Source: CAWJAP01 sp963834365 (GTDB lineage Bacteria; Acidobacteriota; Vicinamibacteria; Vicinamibacterales; Vicinamibacteraceae). Taken from it: 64,000 bases of DNA. Positions 1 through 8,618 of the stretch are shown here, piece after piece. Positions within the stretch are counted from its first letter, which is position 1. Each line of letters starts with the position of its first letter. Where the stretch lies: positions 1-64,000 of the forward strand of contig CAWIBS010000024.1 in the NCBI GenBank assembly GCA_963834365.1, written 5' to 3'. The position numbers were made by a program, and so were the translations under genes. The notes under the pieces were generated by a model. The model searched no databases. It was given only the letters and a program-made list of their open reading frames with translations, and was not told the origin of the DNA.

Positions 1-413
1 GGCGCGCCGGCCCCGAACTGCCGCGGCTCGCCCTCGCCGATATCCTCGTGCCGCACCAGGGCCCGGCCGCGCAGGCCGTCGAGGTCGCCCTCCGCATGCT
101 CGAGGCCGGTGTGGACGGCGTCGGTGTTCACCTGCAGTCCGACGCACGGCGCGCCGACCCCAGACTCATCGAGAGCGACTATCTCGGTGACGTGGCCCGC
201 GCCATCTTCGAGCGGGTCGGCAAGGCCGCCCCGGTGCAGGTGGTCGGCGGGCTCAGCATCGCACAGGCGACGCGGCTTGCCCGCGCGGGGCTGCGCGCCT
301 TCGTCATCAGCGGCAATCTCGGCCAGCCGGACGCCCTCGCCCGCTACGACCTGCCACCAGCCCAGATCGAGCGGTTCGTCGAACGTTTCATCGCCGAAGT
401 CTCGAGCGCCTAG
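1..413 (+). CDS. HPS/KGPDC-like decarboxylase-family protein, C-terminal part
   Basis: The frame beginning at base 3 is open from the window edge to the TAG at 411-413, so only the last ~137 codons are present and the true start lies outside. The GTG at 48 is internal, because similarity continues before it. The motifs GVDGVGVHLQSDA and VQVVGGLSIAQATRLARAG, followed by FVISGNLG, resemble the last strands of the TIM barrel in the hexulose-6-phosphate synthase / 3-keto-gulonate-6-phosphate decarboxylase branch of the OMP decarboxylase superfamily, where the final GG and G-N residues hold the phosphate. The catalytic Asp-x-Lys-x-x-Asp segment would lie upstream, so the substrate cannot be decided. 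Family assignment is inferred from motifs; the specific reaction is not established. Confidence 0.6.
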   Translation, partial: RAGPELPRLALADILVPHQGPAAQAVEVALRMLEAGVDGVGVHLQSDARRADPRLIESDYLGDVARAIFERVGKAAPVQVVGGLSIAQATRLARAGLRAFVISGNLGQPDALARYDLPPAQIERFVERFIAEVSSA

Positions 414-620
414 CGGCACGAAACGTCGGCCCGCCGTCCTCGCACACTCAGCCAGGAAGAAGCGCCTGCCTCGATATGCGCCGACGTTACGGACACACTA
501 TCGTCGCCCCTCACGAGCACAATGGCGCCAAGGTCATTGTGTAGGTGGAAGTTCCCCGAAGCGCGGCCGACAGCGTGAGCGAGGTCGGTCGAACAAGATT
601 CTTGTGAAAGGCATCGGTTC

Positions 621-1961
621 ATGACTCAACACGAACAGGCGTCCGTCTCTCCCGACGAAGCGAAGGCCATCGCGCAGGAGGCGTGGATCTTCGGCATGCC
701 CCTCGTCTACATCGAGATCCAGATCGACACGGCGACGTACGTGTCCAAGGTCGACAAGGCCCATGCCCCGATCAATCAGTTCGTTCACTATCGGGAGTTT
801 CCCGATGCGTCGAACCGGACCGTGGTCGGCTTTAACGTCGATACGCTCTACTCACTGGCGAACGTGGATCTGTCGAAGGAACCGATGGTCCTGTCGGTGC
901 CTGACATGGGAAAGCGGTACTGGATGATGCAAGTCATCGACGCGTGGAACAACGTGCCGCAGACTCCGGGTTCCTGCACCGTCGGCAGCACAGGCGGGCA
1001 CTTCGCCATCGTCGGTCCGACGTGGAAGGGCACTTTGCCCCAGGGCGTGACCGAACTGCGGGTGGCGACGAACCTGGCCTTGATTGGCGGGCGCACGTAT
1101 ACCGGAGGACCTGAGGACTACGCCGCGGTCCATGCGTTGCAAGACCAGTACAAATTGGTCCCGCTCTCGTCATGGGGCAAGCCGTACGCGCCGCCGGACA
1201 ACGTGCCGCTCAAAGCAGGCGTGGACGCGAAGACCCCAGTGCCGAAGCAGGTACTGGCGCTGTCGCCAGAAGACTTCTTCAACCGTCTCAATCGCCTCCT
1301 GGTGACGAACCCGCCGGAACCGGACGATCCGAAGACGATGGCGCGCCTGGCGACGCTCGGTATCGCACCGGGAGCCACGTTCCGCATGGACGAGTTCACG
1401 CCGGAGGTGCGCAAGGCGATCGAGGCCGGTGTCACCGATGGGATCAAGGTGATGCGCGAGACGGTGCGCGGCAAGGTGGTCAACGGCTGGCAGATTGCGC
1501 TCGACATGGGGCGCTATGGCACCAAGTACACCTATCGGGCGGGATGGACCTTCTTCGGCGTCGGCGGCAACCTGCCGGAGGATGCCGTCTATCCGGTTGC
1601 TGAAATCGACGGCGACGGCAAGCCACTCAACGGCGCGAACAAGTACAGCCTGCATTTCACCAAGGTCGAGATCCCGCCGGTCGACGCGTTCTGGTCGTTG
1701 ACGATGTACGACGACGATGCGTATCTCGTCGCCAACCCGATCAACCGCTACGCGCTCGGCGATCGCAGTCATCTGGCGTTTGATGCCGACGGTGGGCTGA
1801 CGCTGTACATCCAGAGCGACTCGCCCGGTAAGGATAAGGAGAGCAACTGGCTGCCGGCGCCACAGAATGCCGGGTTCAAACTGGCGCTCCGACTCTATGC
1901 GCCGAAGAAGGCAGTCGCCGACGGCACGTGGGCGCCTCCACCGGTCAAGCGCGCGAGCTGA
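621..1961 (+). CDS. DUF1254/DUF1214 domain protein
   Basis: A 446-residue protein with the usual two-domain order of this family. An N-terminal DUF1254 segment includes EAWIFGMPLVY and NVDTLYSLANVDLSKEP. A C-terminal DUF1214 segment includes the FWSLTMYDDDAYLV stretch and the closing ESNWLPAP...FKLALRLYAPKK. There is no obvious signal peptide or membrane segment. ATG 621 is chosen because an AAAGGC-like purine stretch lies just upstream and the DUF1254 core begins ~10 residues in. The biochemical role of the family is unknown. A second intact member (35830-37266) and a fragment (35489-35824) lie in the same window, and both intact copies are followed by the same 26-base repeat. Confidence 0.85.
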   Translation: MTQHEQASVSPDEAKAIAQEAWIFGMPLVYIEIQIDTATYVSKVDKAHAPINQFVHYREFPDASNRTVVGFNVDTLYSLANVDLSKEPMVLSVPDMGKRYWMMQVIDAWNNVPQTPGSCTVGSTGGHFAIVGPTWKGTLPQGVTELRVATNLALIGGRTYTGGPEDYAAVHALQDQYKLVPLSSWGKPYAPPDNVPLKAGVDAKTPVPKQVLALSPEDFFNRLNRLLVTNPPEPDDPKTMARLATLGIAPGATFRMDEFTPEVRKAIEAGVTDGIKVMRETVRGKVVNGWQIALDMGRYGTKYTYRAGWTFFGVGGNLPEDAVYPVAEIDGDGKPLNGANKYSLHFTKVEIPPVDAFWSLTMYDDDAYLVANPINRYALGDRSHLAFDADGGLTLYIQSDSPGKDKESNWLPAPQNAGFKLALRLYAPKKAVADGTWAPPPVKRAS

Positions 1962-2123
1962 CGACAACGAATTGTCGAGCGCCACATCGCTCGAAGCGCA
2001 CCGCCTTATCGTCGCCATCGACGTGACCATCTGGGAAGAGCCGCCGTCGCGTGGTTGTGGCCCGCTCAATCGCCCGAACTCGGCATGGAACCCAACAGTT
2101 CACGATGGCCGCTGCACAACAAG

Positions 2124-2149
2124 AGTCACCGCGGTTCGATCTACGGAGC
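2124..2149 (+). repeat. 26-base repeat downstream of DUF1254 gene, copy 1
   Basis: This stretch matches 37362-37387 with one mismatch in 26 bases; the last 19 (GCGGTTCGATCTACGGAGC) are identical. Both copies lie downstream of a DUF1254/DUF1214 gene, here about 160 bases after the stop. It does not fold as a tRNA. The rest of the interval between 1962 and the vap operator (about 2323) shows no gene; a 15-base match to the tRNA end at 10343 lies at 2188-2202. Confidence 0.6.
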
Positions 2150-2322
2150 GGTGGGCGATTTTAGTCGTGTAGAATCAATGACTTGGAGATGGTGGACCAG
2201 ACCAGTGTCAGTTGGAACCACCTGAAGGGGTGGCTTGGTCGGCTCGACGCAATGAGGCTGGGCCCTCTGCGCCAATTCCGCGCAGAACTGACAGCCCCGT
2301 AAGAACCTTTGGCCCGCAGACT

Positions 2323-2346
2323 ACGTGCGGCACGTATAATACGTGC
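2323..2346 (+). promoter_or_regulatory. vapBC promoter and palindromic operator
   Basis: A perfect inverted repeat GCACGTAT-A-ATACGTGC occupies 2330-2346. A second overlapping one, ACGTGC-G-GCACGT, occupies 2323-2335, so three half-sites are stacked. The central TATAAT (2335-2340) reads as a consensus -10 box, 17 bases before the GTG start of the antitoxin; no good -35 is visible. Antitoxins with ribbon-helix-helix domains typically bind such palindromes and repress their own operon, so this is the likely autoregulatory operator. Confidence 0.7.
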
Positions 2347-2356
2347 AGAGGTTGCC

Positions 2357-2608
2357 GTGGCTACACTTGAGCCCACCAGCCAGAACATCACGATCCGACT
2401 CGATCGCCGAACGCTTCGAAAGGCAAAGATCCTTGCCGCCAAGCGCAACACGTCGATCAGTGGCCTACTTGCCGAGCAGATCGAGACGCTCGTAGGCGAA
2501 GACGACGCGTATGAGCAAGCCCAGCGCCGGGCGCTCGCGCTGCTTGACCAAGGATTCCATCTCGGTGGCCGAATCGAATCAACCCGTGACGAATGGCACG
2601 AGCGATAA
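2357..2608 (+). CDS. VapB-type antitoxin, ribbon-helix-helix
   Basis: Eighty-three residues from GTG 2357. The N-terminal NITIRLDRRTLRKAKILAAKRN followed by SISGLLAEQIETL has the beta-strand/helix/helix pattern of a ribbon-helix-helix DNA-binding domain. The remaining ~35 residues, ending GRIESTRDEWHER, would be the toxin-neutralising tail. GTG 2357 is preferred over the upstream TTG at 2309, which would run through the promoter palindrome. The gene overlaps the PIN-domain toxin by 23 bases, the normal arrangement for a co-translated toxin-antitoxin pair. It probably represses the operon by binding the palindrome at 2323-2346. The assignment rests on the RHH pattern and the neighbour. Confidence 0.75.
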   Translation: MATLEPTSQNITIRLDRRTLRKAKILAAKRNTSISGLLAEQIETLVGEDDAYEQAQRRALALLDQGFHLGGRIESTRDEWHER

Positions 2609-3221
2609 GACGTTCGTCGACTCAAACGTCTTGATTTACGCCCACGACGTCGACGCGGGTCGCAAACACGAGATTGCAAAGGGCTTGCTCCGCGACTTGT
2701 GGGTCGAGCGCACCGGGGTTCTCAGCACACAGGTCTTGCACGAGTTCTACGTGAACGTGACGCGCAAGATTCGAACGCCGTTGCCGAAACCCGCCGCACG
2801 AAGCGTTGTCGGTGCGTACGTCCGCTGGTGTGTCGACCCCACGATCGCGGACGTCGATGCGGCATTCCGGCTCGAAGACGAAGCGAGCATCAGTTTCTGG
2901 GATGCCCTCATCGTGGCCGTCGCCGCGCGGAGCGGTGCCCGACGGCTCCTGTCTGAGGACCTGAACTCGGGCCAGGCGATCGCGGGCGTGACCGTTCACA
3001 ACCCTTTGAGGAGTGACGCGGTAAACGAGGCATCGTCCTCGCACGAACGACGGACCAGAGAGAAGCTTGCTCCTGTCCGGACCAACTTTAACGCGACGCG
3101 CCGCCGAAACGTGCCGCACGCGCCGCGGCGTTGTTCGCCGACGGCCGAGCGCTGCGCGGTCAGCACACCGACTGATCGGATGCGGAAGGGGACGACTCTA
3201 AAAACGTCTCGCCGAGCCTGA
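2586..3221 (+). CDS. VapC-type PIN-domain toxin with extended C-terminus
   Basis: PIN-domain ribonuclease, probably the toxin of the pair with the gene at 2357. Acidic metal-binding residues are visible in order: KTFVDSNVLIYAHD near the N-terminus, the Glu in LHEFYVN, SFWDALIVAVA, and LLSEDLNSG. These are the usual four acidic positions of VapC enzymes that cleave RNA. GTG 2586 is the only start giving a normal N-terminus; the ATG at 2511 would lie deep in the antitoxin gene. The PIN fold should end near residue 143 (GVTVHNPL, ~3010). The remaining ~66 residues are rich in Arg, Ser and Thr and resemble translated non-coding DNA, so the natural stop may have been lost. Confidence 0.75.
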   Translation: MTNGTSDKTFVDSNVLIYAHDVDAGRKHEIAKGLLRDLWVERTGVLSTQVLHEFYVNVTRKIRTPLPKPAARSVVGAYVRWCVDPTIADVDAAFRLEDEASISFWDALIVAVAARSGARRLLSEDLNSGQAIAGVTVHNPLRSDAVNEASSSHERRTREKLAPVRTNFNATRRRNVPHAPRRCSPTAERCAVSTPTDRMRKGTTLKTSRRA

Positions 3222-3322
3222 AGAACTGAGCGCACAGAGCTCCACGGCCGAGTCCGACGGCTGGGTTGCGCGGTCGAAACTCAGTCGACGGACACGGCGT
3301 GGCCCGTGGACCGGAGATGCGT

Positions 3323-3919
3323 TCAGTCCCTCGGAGCAGGCTCGATGCGGATCGTGCCGACGAAACAGTTGGCGGTGATCGGTGCTCCAGCGTCCGTGCA
3401 GTGGTCATCGGGCGCGAAATAGCGCTGATACGCGACCTGTACTCGCGCGCCGCTGCGCCATCCAGCGAGGACGACGCCGTCGAACCGCGCCACGCCCGTC
3501 ACCTGGTCCTGCCCGCCTCGGATGAGCGCGGTGAACGATTCGCGCTCGTCGTGAGCTTTGACGCTATACAGCGCTTCGAGCCTCAGGATGCCGTTGCGAA
3601 AGAGATTGAGCGGATCCACCGTCGGGTCAGGGTTCGGGTTCACCAGCGGGTTCACGCTGTGCTGATTCTGAAGAACCTCGCCGACGAAGGTGCCCGCGAT
3701 ATCGCCTCCAGTGACACCCGTCAGGACGACCGGGGTGATGTTCCATTTCACGAATGCCACATCGACGGGTTTGTTCCGGTTGTGGCGTCTGTTCTCGCTC
3801 TCACTTCTCGCCGCGGCAGGAGATACGCCGTTCGGTGGGCCGTCTGCACGCGCGGATGGCATGTGTAGGAAAAGCACGGACGCGATCATGAGGGACGCAA
3901 TGAGGCGATGGGTCTTCAT
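3323..3919 (-). CDS. secreted hypothetical protein beside kinase locus
   Basis: A 198-residue protein with a clear signal peptide (MKTHRLIASLMIASVLFLHM, then SARADG). No known domain is recognised. After a charged linker comes a predicted beta-rich region (VVLTGVTGGDIAGTFVGEVL, then ESFTALIRGG, DGVVLAGWRSGARVQVAYQ). The C-terminus has two cysteines that could form a disulfide (DHC and ANCFVG) and ends TIRIEPAPRD. A broken paralogue sits at 58909-59160 with the same GWR-GA-V-V and CF-G-I-APRD pattern, also next to a propeller kinase. The gene is divergent from the winged-helix/FHA and kinase pair at 4029-7500. It is probably periplasmic or extracellular; function unknown. Confidence 0.7.
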   Translation of the reverse strand: MKTHRLIASLMIASVLFLHMPSARADGPPNGVSPAAARSESENRRHNRNKPVDVAFVKWNITPVVLTGVTGGDIAGTFVGEVLQNQHSVNPLVNPNPDPTVDPLNLFRNGILRLEALYSVKAHDERESFTALIRGGQDQVTGVARFDGVVLAGWRSGARVQVAYQRYFAPDDHCTDAGAPITANCFVGTIRIEPAPRD

Positions 3920-4028
3920 GTGAACCTCCTCTGGTTGCTGCTGGTTTACGCCGACCCGATCATTCTTGGCCGTCAGTCATGCGCAGTCATTAGGAAGGGA
4001 CTAAGATGCCCTTAGTTCTACGGTCAGA

Positions 4029-4763
4029 CTGGAGGTCACTCTGGGCGTCAGATTCGGTGCATTCACTCTCGACACGCCGGCACGGCAGCTGCTGAACGGA
4101 AGCCGCCCAATCCACCTTTGCCCGAAAGCGTTCGATCTTCTCGCATTGCTCGTCCAGCGGCGGCCGGCGGCAATGTCCAAGGTCGACATCCACCGACAAC
4201 TCTGGCCTGACACCTTCGTGACGGACGGCAGCCTCGCCGTGCTCGTCGCCGAAATCCGCGCCGCACTTGGCGACAACGTGCGGAAGCCGGTGTTCATACG
4301 AACCCTCCATCGATTCGGCTATGCGTTTGTCGGACCGGTAGTGGAGACAGTTCCTCGCGCCGGCTCAACGCTCCGCCCGGTGCAGTGCTGGTTGGCCGCG
4401 GACAACGAACGCGCGCGGCTGGAGCCGGGCGACAACGTGGTTGGGCGCGATCCGCTCGCGAGTATCCGGGTGGGCCTCGACCCCGCAGCGGATCTCCGCA
4501 TCGACGCGACCGGGATCTCGAGGCGTCACGCTCTGATCGTTGTCGCGGAAGAGGCGGTCACGCTCCACGATCTCTCCAGCAAGAACGGAACGTTCGCCAA
4601 CGAGGTGCGCGTGACGACGCCGGTGCTGCTCCATGATGGCGCCGAGATCCGTCTCGGATCGGTGTCTCTTCGGTTCCGTCGGGTCACCGATGTTTCTGCG
4701 ACGAAGACGCAGGAGGTCGCTCACGAGCAAATGTCGACAGTTGAAGGAAAGCGCACGCCGTAG
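4029..4763 (+). CDS. winged-helix/FHA-domain regulator
   Basis: An OmpR/PhoB-type winged helix (VRFGAFTLDTPARQLLNG, PKAFDLLALLVQRRP, DIHRQLWPDTFVTDGSL, FIRTLHRFGYAFVG) is followed by a forkhead-associated domain (VVGRDPLASIRV, GISRRHALIV, LSSKNGTFANEV). The FHA residues Gly-Arg, Ser-Arg-Arg-His and Asn-Gly-Thr are the phosphothreonine-binding set, so a DNA-binding domain is coupled to a phosphopeptide reader. The winged helix is complete only if translation begins near 4029-4041, where the frame offers CTG but no ATG, GTG or TTG; TTG 4146 would remove its first half. A rare start or a small sequence error is possible. The TAG stop directly abuts the kinase ATG at 4764, implying co-translation and a kinase-substrate link. 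Confidence 0.75.
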   Translation: MEVTLGVRFGAFTLDTPARQLLNGSRPIHLCPKAFDLLALLVQRRPAAMSKVDIHRQLWPDTFVTDGSLAVLVAEIRAALGDNVRKPVFIRTLHRFGYAFVGPVVETVPRAGSTLRPVQCWLAADNERARLEPGDNVVGRDPLASIRVGLDPAADLRIDATGISRRHALIVVAEEAVTLHDLSSKNGTFANEVRVTTPVLLHDGAEIRLGSVSLRFRRVTDVSATKTQEVAHEQMSTVEGKRTP

Positions 4764-7500
4764 ATGACCTTGTCAAAAGGCACACGGCTCGGGCCCTATC
4801 AAGTTGAACGGCTGCTGGGCACCGGCGGCATGGGCGAGGTGTATCGCGCGCATGACACGACGCTGAATCGAGACGTCGCCATCAAAGTCCTGCTGCCCGA
4901 TGTCACCGCCGATCCCGAGCGCCTCTCCCGCTTCAGCCGCGAAGCACAGGTTCTGGCGTCACTCAATCATCCGCACATCGCGCAGATCTATGGCGTCGAA
5001 GATGCCGGCGGCGTGCCGGCCCTGGTTCTGGAATTGGTCGACGGGCCGACGCTCGCGGACCGGATCGCGCAGGGAGCCATCCGCATCGGCGAGGCGCTGC
5101 CGATTGCCGCGCAGATCGCCGAAGCACTTGCCGCGGCGCACGAGCAGGGGATCATCCACCGGGATCTGAAGCCCGCCAACATCAAGGTCCGCGAGGACGG
5201 CACGGTGAAAGTGCTCGACTTCGGGCTTGCGAAGGCCCTCGACCCGTCACGCAGCACGGATCCGGATCCGATGAATTCGCCGACGGTCAACCTGCATGGC
5301 ACACACGCTGGCGTGATCCTCGGGACGGCGGCCTACATGAGTCCTGAACAGGCCAAGGGTCGTGCCGTCGACAGACGCGCGGATCTGTGGGCCTTCGGTG
5401 CAGTGCTCTACGAAATGCTCACGGGGCGACGGGCGTTCGGCGGTGACGAAGCATCCGAGATCATGGCTCATGTCCTGATGGAGGAGCCGGACTGGAACGC
5501 GCTGCCGGCCAGGACACCGATACCGATCCGCAGGCTGCTGCGGCGTTGCCTGGAGAAAGACCGTAAAGGCCGTCTCGATTCCGCGGCTGCGGCGCGGTTC
5601 GCGCTGGAAGAGGCGATGACCGCGGGGGGCGAGAACGGGAACGGCCCGGCGGATTCACGTGCGACGTGGCGTCGGGCGCTGCCGTGGGCCCTGACGGGCG
5701 TATCGGTGGTTGCGCTTGCGTTCGTGCTCATTTCTGGAGGCCTCCGTCGCAACGTGGCTTCGACGGCGCCAATGCGCGTGCACCTGGAGTTGGGCGCCGA
5801 CGCGACGCTCGCGAACGTCGATCGCGCGTCCGCCGCCATCCTGTCACCGAACGGACAGGCGTTGGTCTTCGTTGGACAACGCCGCACCGGCCCCGCGTCG
5901 CTGTTTGTTCGCCGGCTCGACCAGTTGGACGCCACACCGCTGCCGGGCACGGAGGGCGCTCACAGCCCGTTCTTTTCGCCGGATAGTGAGTGGGTCGCGT
6001 TCTTTGCGGATGCGAAGTTGAAGAAGGTCGCGTTGTCGGGCGGCGCCCCCGTCACGGTGTGCGATACACCGGATGCGAGAGGCGGCACTGGGGCGCGGAC
6101 GGGTCGATCGTGTTCGCGGCGTTCTTTCCCGGCACCGATCGTGCCGGCCTGCTGCGCGTCTCGTCGGCCGGCGGGACGCCGGCGGCGCTGACCACACTCG
6201 CCGACGGCGAAGTCGTGCACGGGTGGCCGCAGGTTTTGCCGGGTGGCAACGCGCTGCTCTTTTCGACTCATACCAGCCGCATGAACTGGGACGATGCGAA
6301 AATCGTCGTGCAGCCGCTGCCATCCGGCGAGCGCAAAATCGTCCAGAGCGGTGGCTCGTCCGCGAAATACCTTGCCAGTGGCCATGTCGTCTATCTGCAC
6401 GACGCCAAGATCTTTGCTGTGCCGTTCGACCTCGAACGCCTCCAAGTGACGGGTCCCCCGTTTCTGGTGTTGGACGGTGTGGGCTCGAACCCGAATGGCG
6501 GCTCGGCGCAGTTCGCCGCCTCGGAGACCGGCACCTTTGTCTATCTGAGCCGCCCGATTGGCGCGGCGCCCATGGGTGGCGCACCGATTCAATGGATGGA
6601 TCGAGCGGGACGAAGAACGCCGCTCCGCGCGACGTCGACGAATTGGGGCAATCCGAACTTCTCGCCAGACGGCACGCGCCTCGCCGTCGAGATCAACGAC
6701 GGGAAGCAACTCGCCGTGTGGGTGTACGAGTGGGAACACGACGGGGCATCCCAGCTCACGTTGAACCCGGCGCAGAATCAGAAGCCGGTGTGGACACCGG
6801 ACGGGCGCCGAATCGTGTTCTGGTCGAACCGCGATGCGCAACAGAATCTCTATTGGCAGCGGGCCGATGGCACAGGAGACGCGCAGCGACTGACCCACAG
6901 CGAGTATCCGCAATCGGCTGCGTCGTGGCATCCGAGCGGGAAGATCCTCGCGTTCCAGGAAACGCGCCCGCAAACCAGCGCCGACCTCATGTACGTGCGA
7001 ATCGAAGGCGACGAGGTCACGGGCTGGAGACCAGGCACGGCCACGAGCTTCTTGAGCACCGCAGCGACCGAACGGGAGCCGATGTTCTCCCCTGATGGAA
7101 AGTGGCTGGCTTACCAGCGAATGACCTGGGACGGTTCGAGGTCTACGTGCGGCCGTTTCCGGGACCTGGCGGGACGTGGCGGATTTCGACGGCAGGTGGG
7201 ATCACCCCCACATGGTCGCGGACGCGCCGCGAAATTCTCTACCGCAACCCCGAGAATCAGCTCATGGTCGCCGCCTACACCGCATCGGGTGATTCATTTC
7301 GCGCCGAGAAGCCACGACTGTGGGCGGAGGGCTACATCGGTCCGCAAACAGGACAACGCTCGTTCGACCTGCACCCTGACGGCGAGCGCGTCGCCGTCGC
7401 CCCCGAGCTCGGCTCGGTCGACCGGCCACAGGATCGACTCGTCTTCATTCTGAACTTCTTCAACGAGCTGCGACGGATGGCGGCTACGGGGAAGCGATGA
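4764..7500 (+). CDS. Ser/Thr protein kinase with TolB/WD40-like propeller (two frameshifts)
   Basis: A Hanks-type kinase domain occupies residues ~10-275: GTGGMGEVYRA nucleotide loop, VAIKVL lysine, HRDLKPANI catalytic loop, DFGLAKA and GTAAYMSPEQAKGR. A transmembrane helix (ALTGVSVVALAFVLISGG) follows near residue 310, then an outside-facing propeller with repeats such as FSPDGTRLAVEI and WTPDGRRIVFWS. Homology changes frame twice: near 6092 (between DARGG and WGADGSIVFA) and near 7118 (between WLAY and GRFEVYVRPFPG). Each fits one missing base. The final frame ends at TGA 7498-7500, giving about 910 residues, the usual length. It starts directly after the FHA gene, a likely phosphorylation partner. 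Sequence error or recent inactivation cannot be told apart here. Confidence 0.8.
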
Positions 7501-7913
7501 AAGACGAGCCGCCGGCGATTCAAGTCCAGCACGCTTTCCACCGACTCTAACGACACTCCGCCTGGGCGCCACACGATCGAAAACCCTGGCTTGGGAGCCC
7601 GTGGCCCTCGAAACAACTCGCGCTTGTCAGGGCTCTGCAAGTGAAACCGAATGGGGTCGAAACGCAGCAGCTCGCACGGGCTCTTGCTCCAACGGCTGAC
7701 GCCGCGAGGGGGGCCGCGACAAAGCGCGGTGGTTGGCGCAGCTGGGGAACGCTAAGTTGTCAGTCGAAATCGATGGTCGATGAACCAGTGTCCATAAGAG
7801 CTTCTCTCGCAAGTCTCTCCACACCGACGACTTGTAAGCTGAGAGGCAGAACAGCGAGCGCGGCGTTCTGTGCCGCGCACGAAACGCACTTAGCAGGCGT
7901 CACTGATGGAGCG

Positions 7914-7987
7914 GGGGCGTGAGCAACCCCCCGGTTTAGCACTCAGTGTCCGTCCCGAGGCCGGCCCCGGAGGGTTGCTCACGCCCC
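7914..7987. repeat. 21-bp inverted repeat with 32-base loop
   Basis: The arms are 7914-7934 and 7967-7987. They pair over 21 bases with one mismatch; the first 16 bases of the left arm (GGGGCGTGAGCAACCC) are perfectly complemented. No T-tract follows, so a simple terminator is unlikely. It lies ~630 bases upstream of the recombinase module and may be a REP-like element or a recombination-related structure. Confidence 0.65.
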
Positions 7988-8135
7988 GGTGCCGGTGTCG
8001 CAATACTGCGTCGAATGGTGAGCGATCGTGCGCGCGGTTTGCGAGTGCGTTGTTCATTGCGTACTCGCTCGCGGATCTCGCATGGAACGCAGTGCAGTTT
8101 CGACACTGATTTCTGCGATCGGTAACCACGGTGCG

Positions 8136-8270
8136 TCGGCCATCACATGATCAGCGTCGAGCTGTGCTCGGCGTCGTCAAGGCTCTCGCTGCGCTCCGAC
8201 CGCTACGCGGGCCTGCGGGCCTTGACGACGCCTGCGCGCAGCTCGAAGGTAGCACTTATGTGATGGCCGA
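8136..8270. repeat. 135-bp long interrupted inverted repeat
   Basis: Three nested paired blocks are visible: TCGGCCATCACAT (8136-8148) with 8258-8270, TCGAGCTG (8157-8164) with 8239-8246, and GGCGTCGTCAAGGC (8170-8183) with 8219-8232. Thirty-five of 35 block positions pair. The apical loop is ~35 bases and the bulges are asymmetric. The integron attC core (GTTRRRY/RYYYAAC) is absent. The element could fold as a long hairpin in single-stranded DNA or RNA; its position just before the recombinase genes suggests a mobile-element role. Confidence 0.65.
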
Positions 8271-8618
8271 GGAAGCTCGATGCATGTTTCCATATTGACG
8301 CAAGCGGCCGGCAGACGTATGGTGAAGATCTCGTCGGTGCCATTGTGCACCCTCTCCGTAGTCGCATCCGACGCGGAGTGCTGCAGCCACCGCTCTCAGA
8401 GCAACGCTGCAGCTCCTTCAGCAACCAACTGAATCGGTCGCGCGCGGCCCGTTCGCCCGATCACCGCGTCGACCTCACGTCACGCGCGTACTGCTGCCGT
8501 CGGCATCATGCCCGCATCTGCGCTCCACGTACATTGGCGCGCCGGCTACAGGCCGGAGCGTTTGAGCGCGCACCCAGCACAACACGAATCGTCATGCTTC
8601 GCGTTCGCGGGAGCGGTC

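Larger units (their letters stand above)
7501..8618. other. gene-poor interval with inverted repeats
   Basis: No convincing gene is visible over about 1.1 kb between the propeller kinase and the recombinase module. Short open frames here lack recognisable domains and plausible starts. The interval holds two strong inverted repeats, 7914-7987 and 8136-8270, listed separately. It is probably the non-coding left flank of the recombinase element. Confidence 0.5.

Noticed and set aside
1170..2069. 299-residue open frame on the minus strand across the DUF1254 gene
   Set aside because: It is the complement of a well-supported gene in high-GC DNA, has no domain, and runs past both ends of the gene without signals.
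2189..2235. Second tRNA end beside the vapBC promoter
   Set aside because: Only the 15-base acceptor-end match is present; the T-arm does not pair, so it was kept only as a possible att remnant.
3266..3868. 200-residue plus-strand frame opposite the secreted protein
   Set aside because: The minus strand has a signal peptide and a paralogue; the plus-strand frame has neither.
8136..8270. Integron attC site
   Set aside because: The required GTTRRRY and RYYYAAC core sites are missing and no integron integrase is present.
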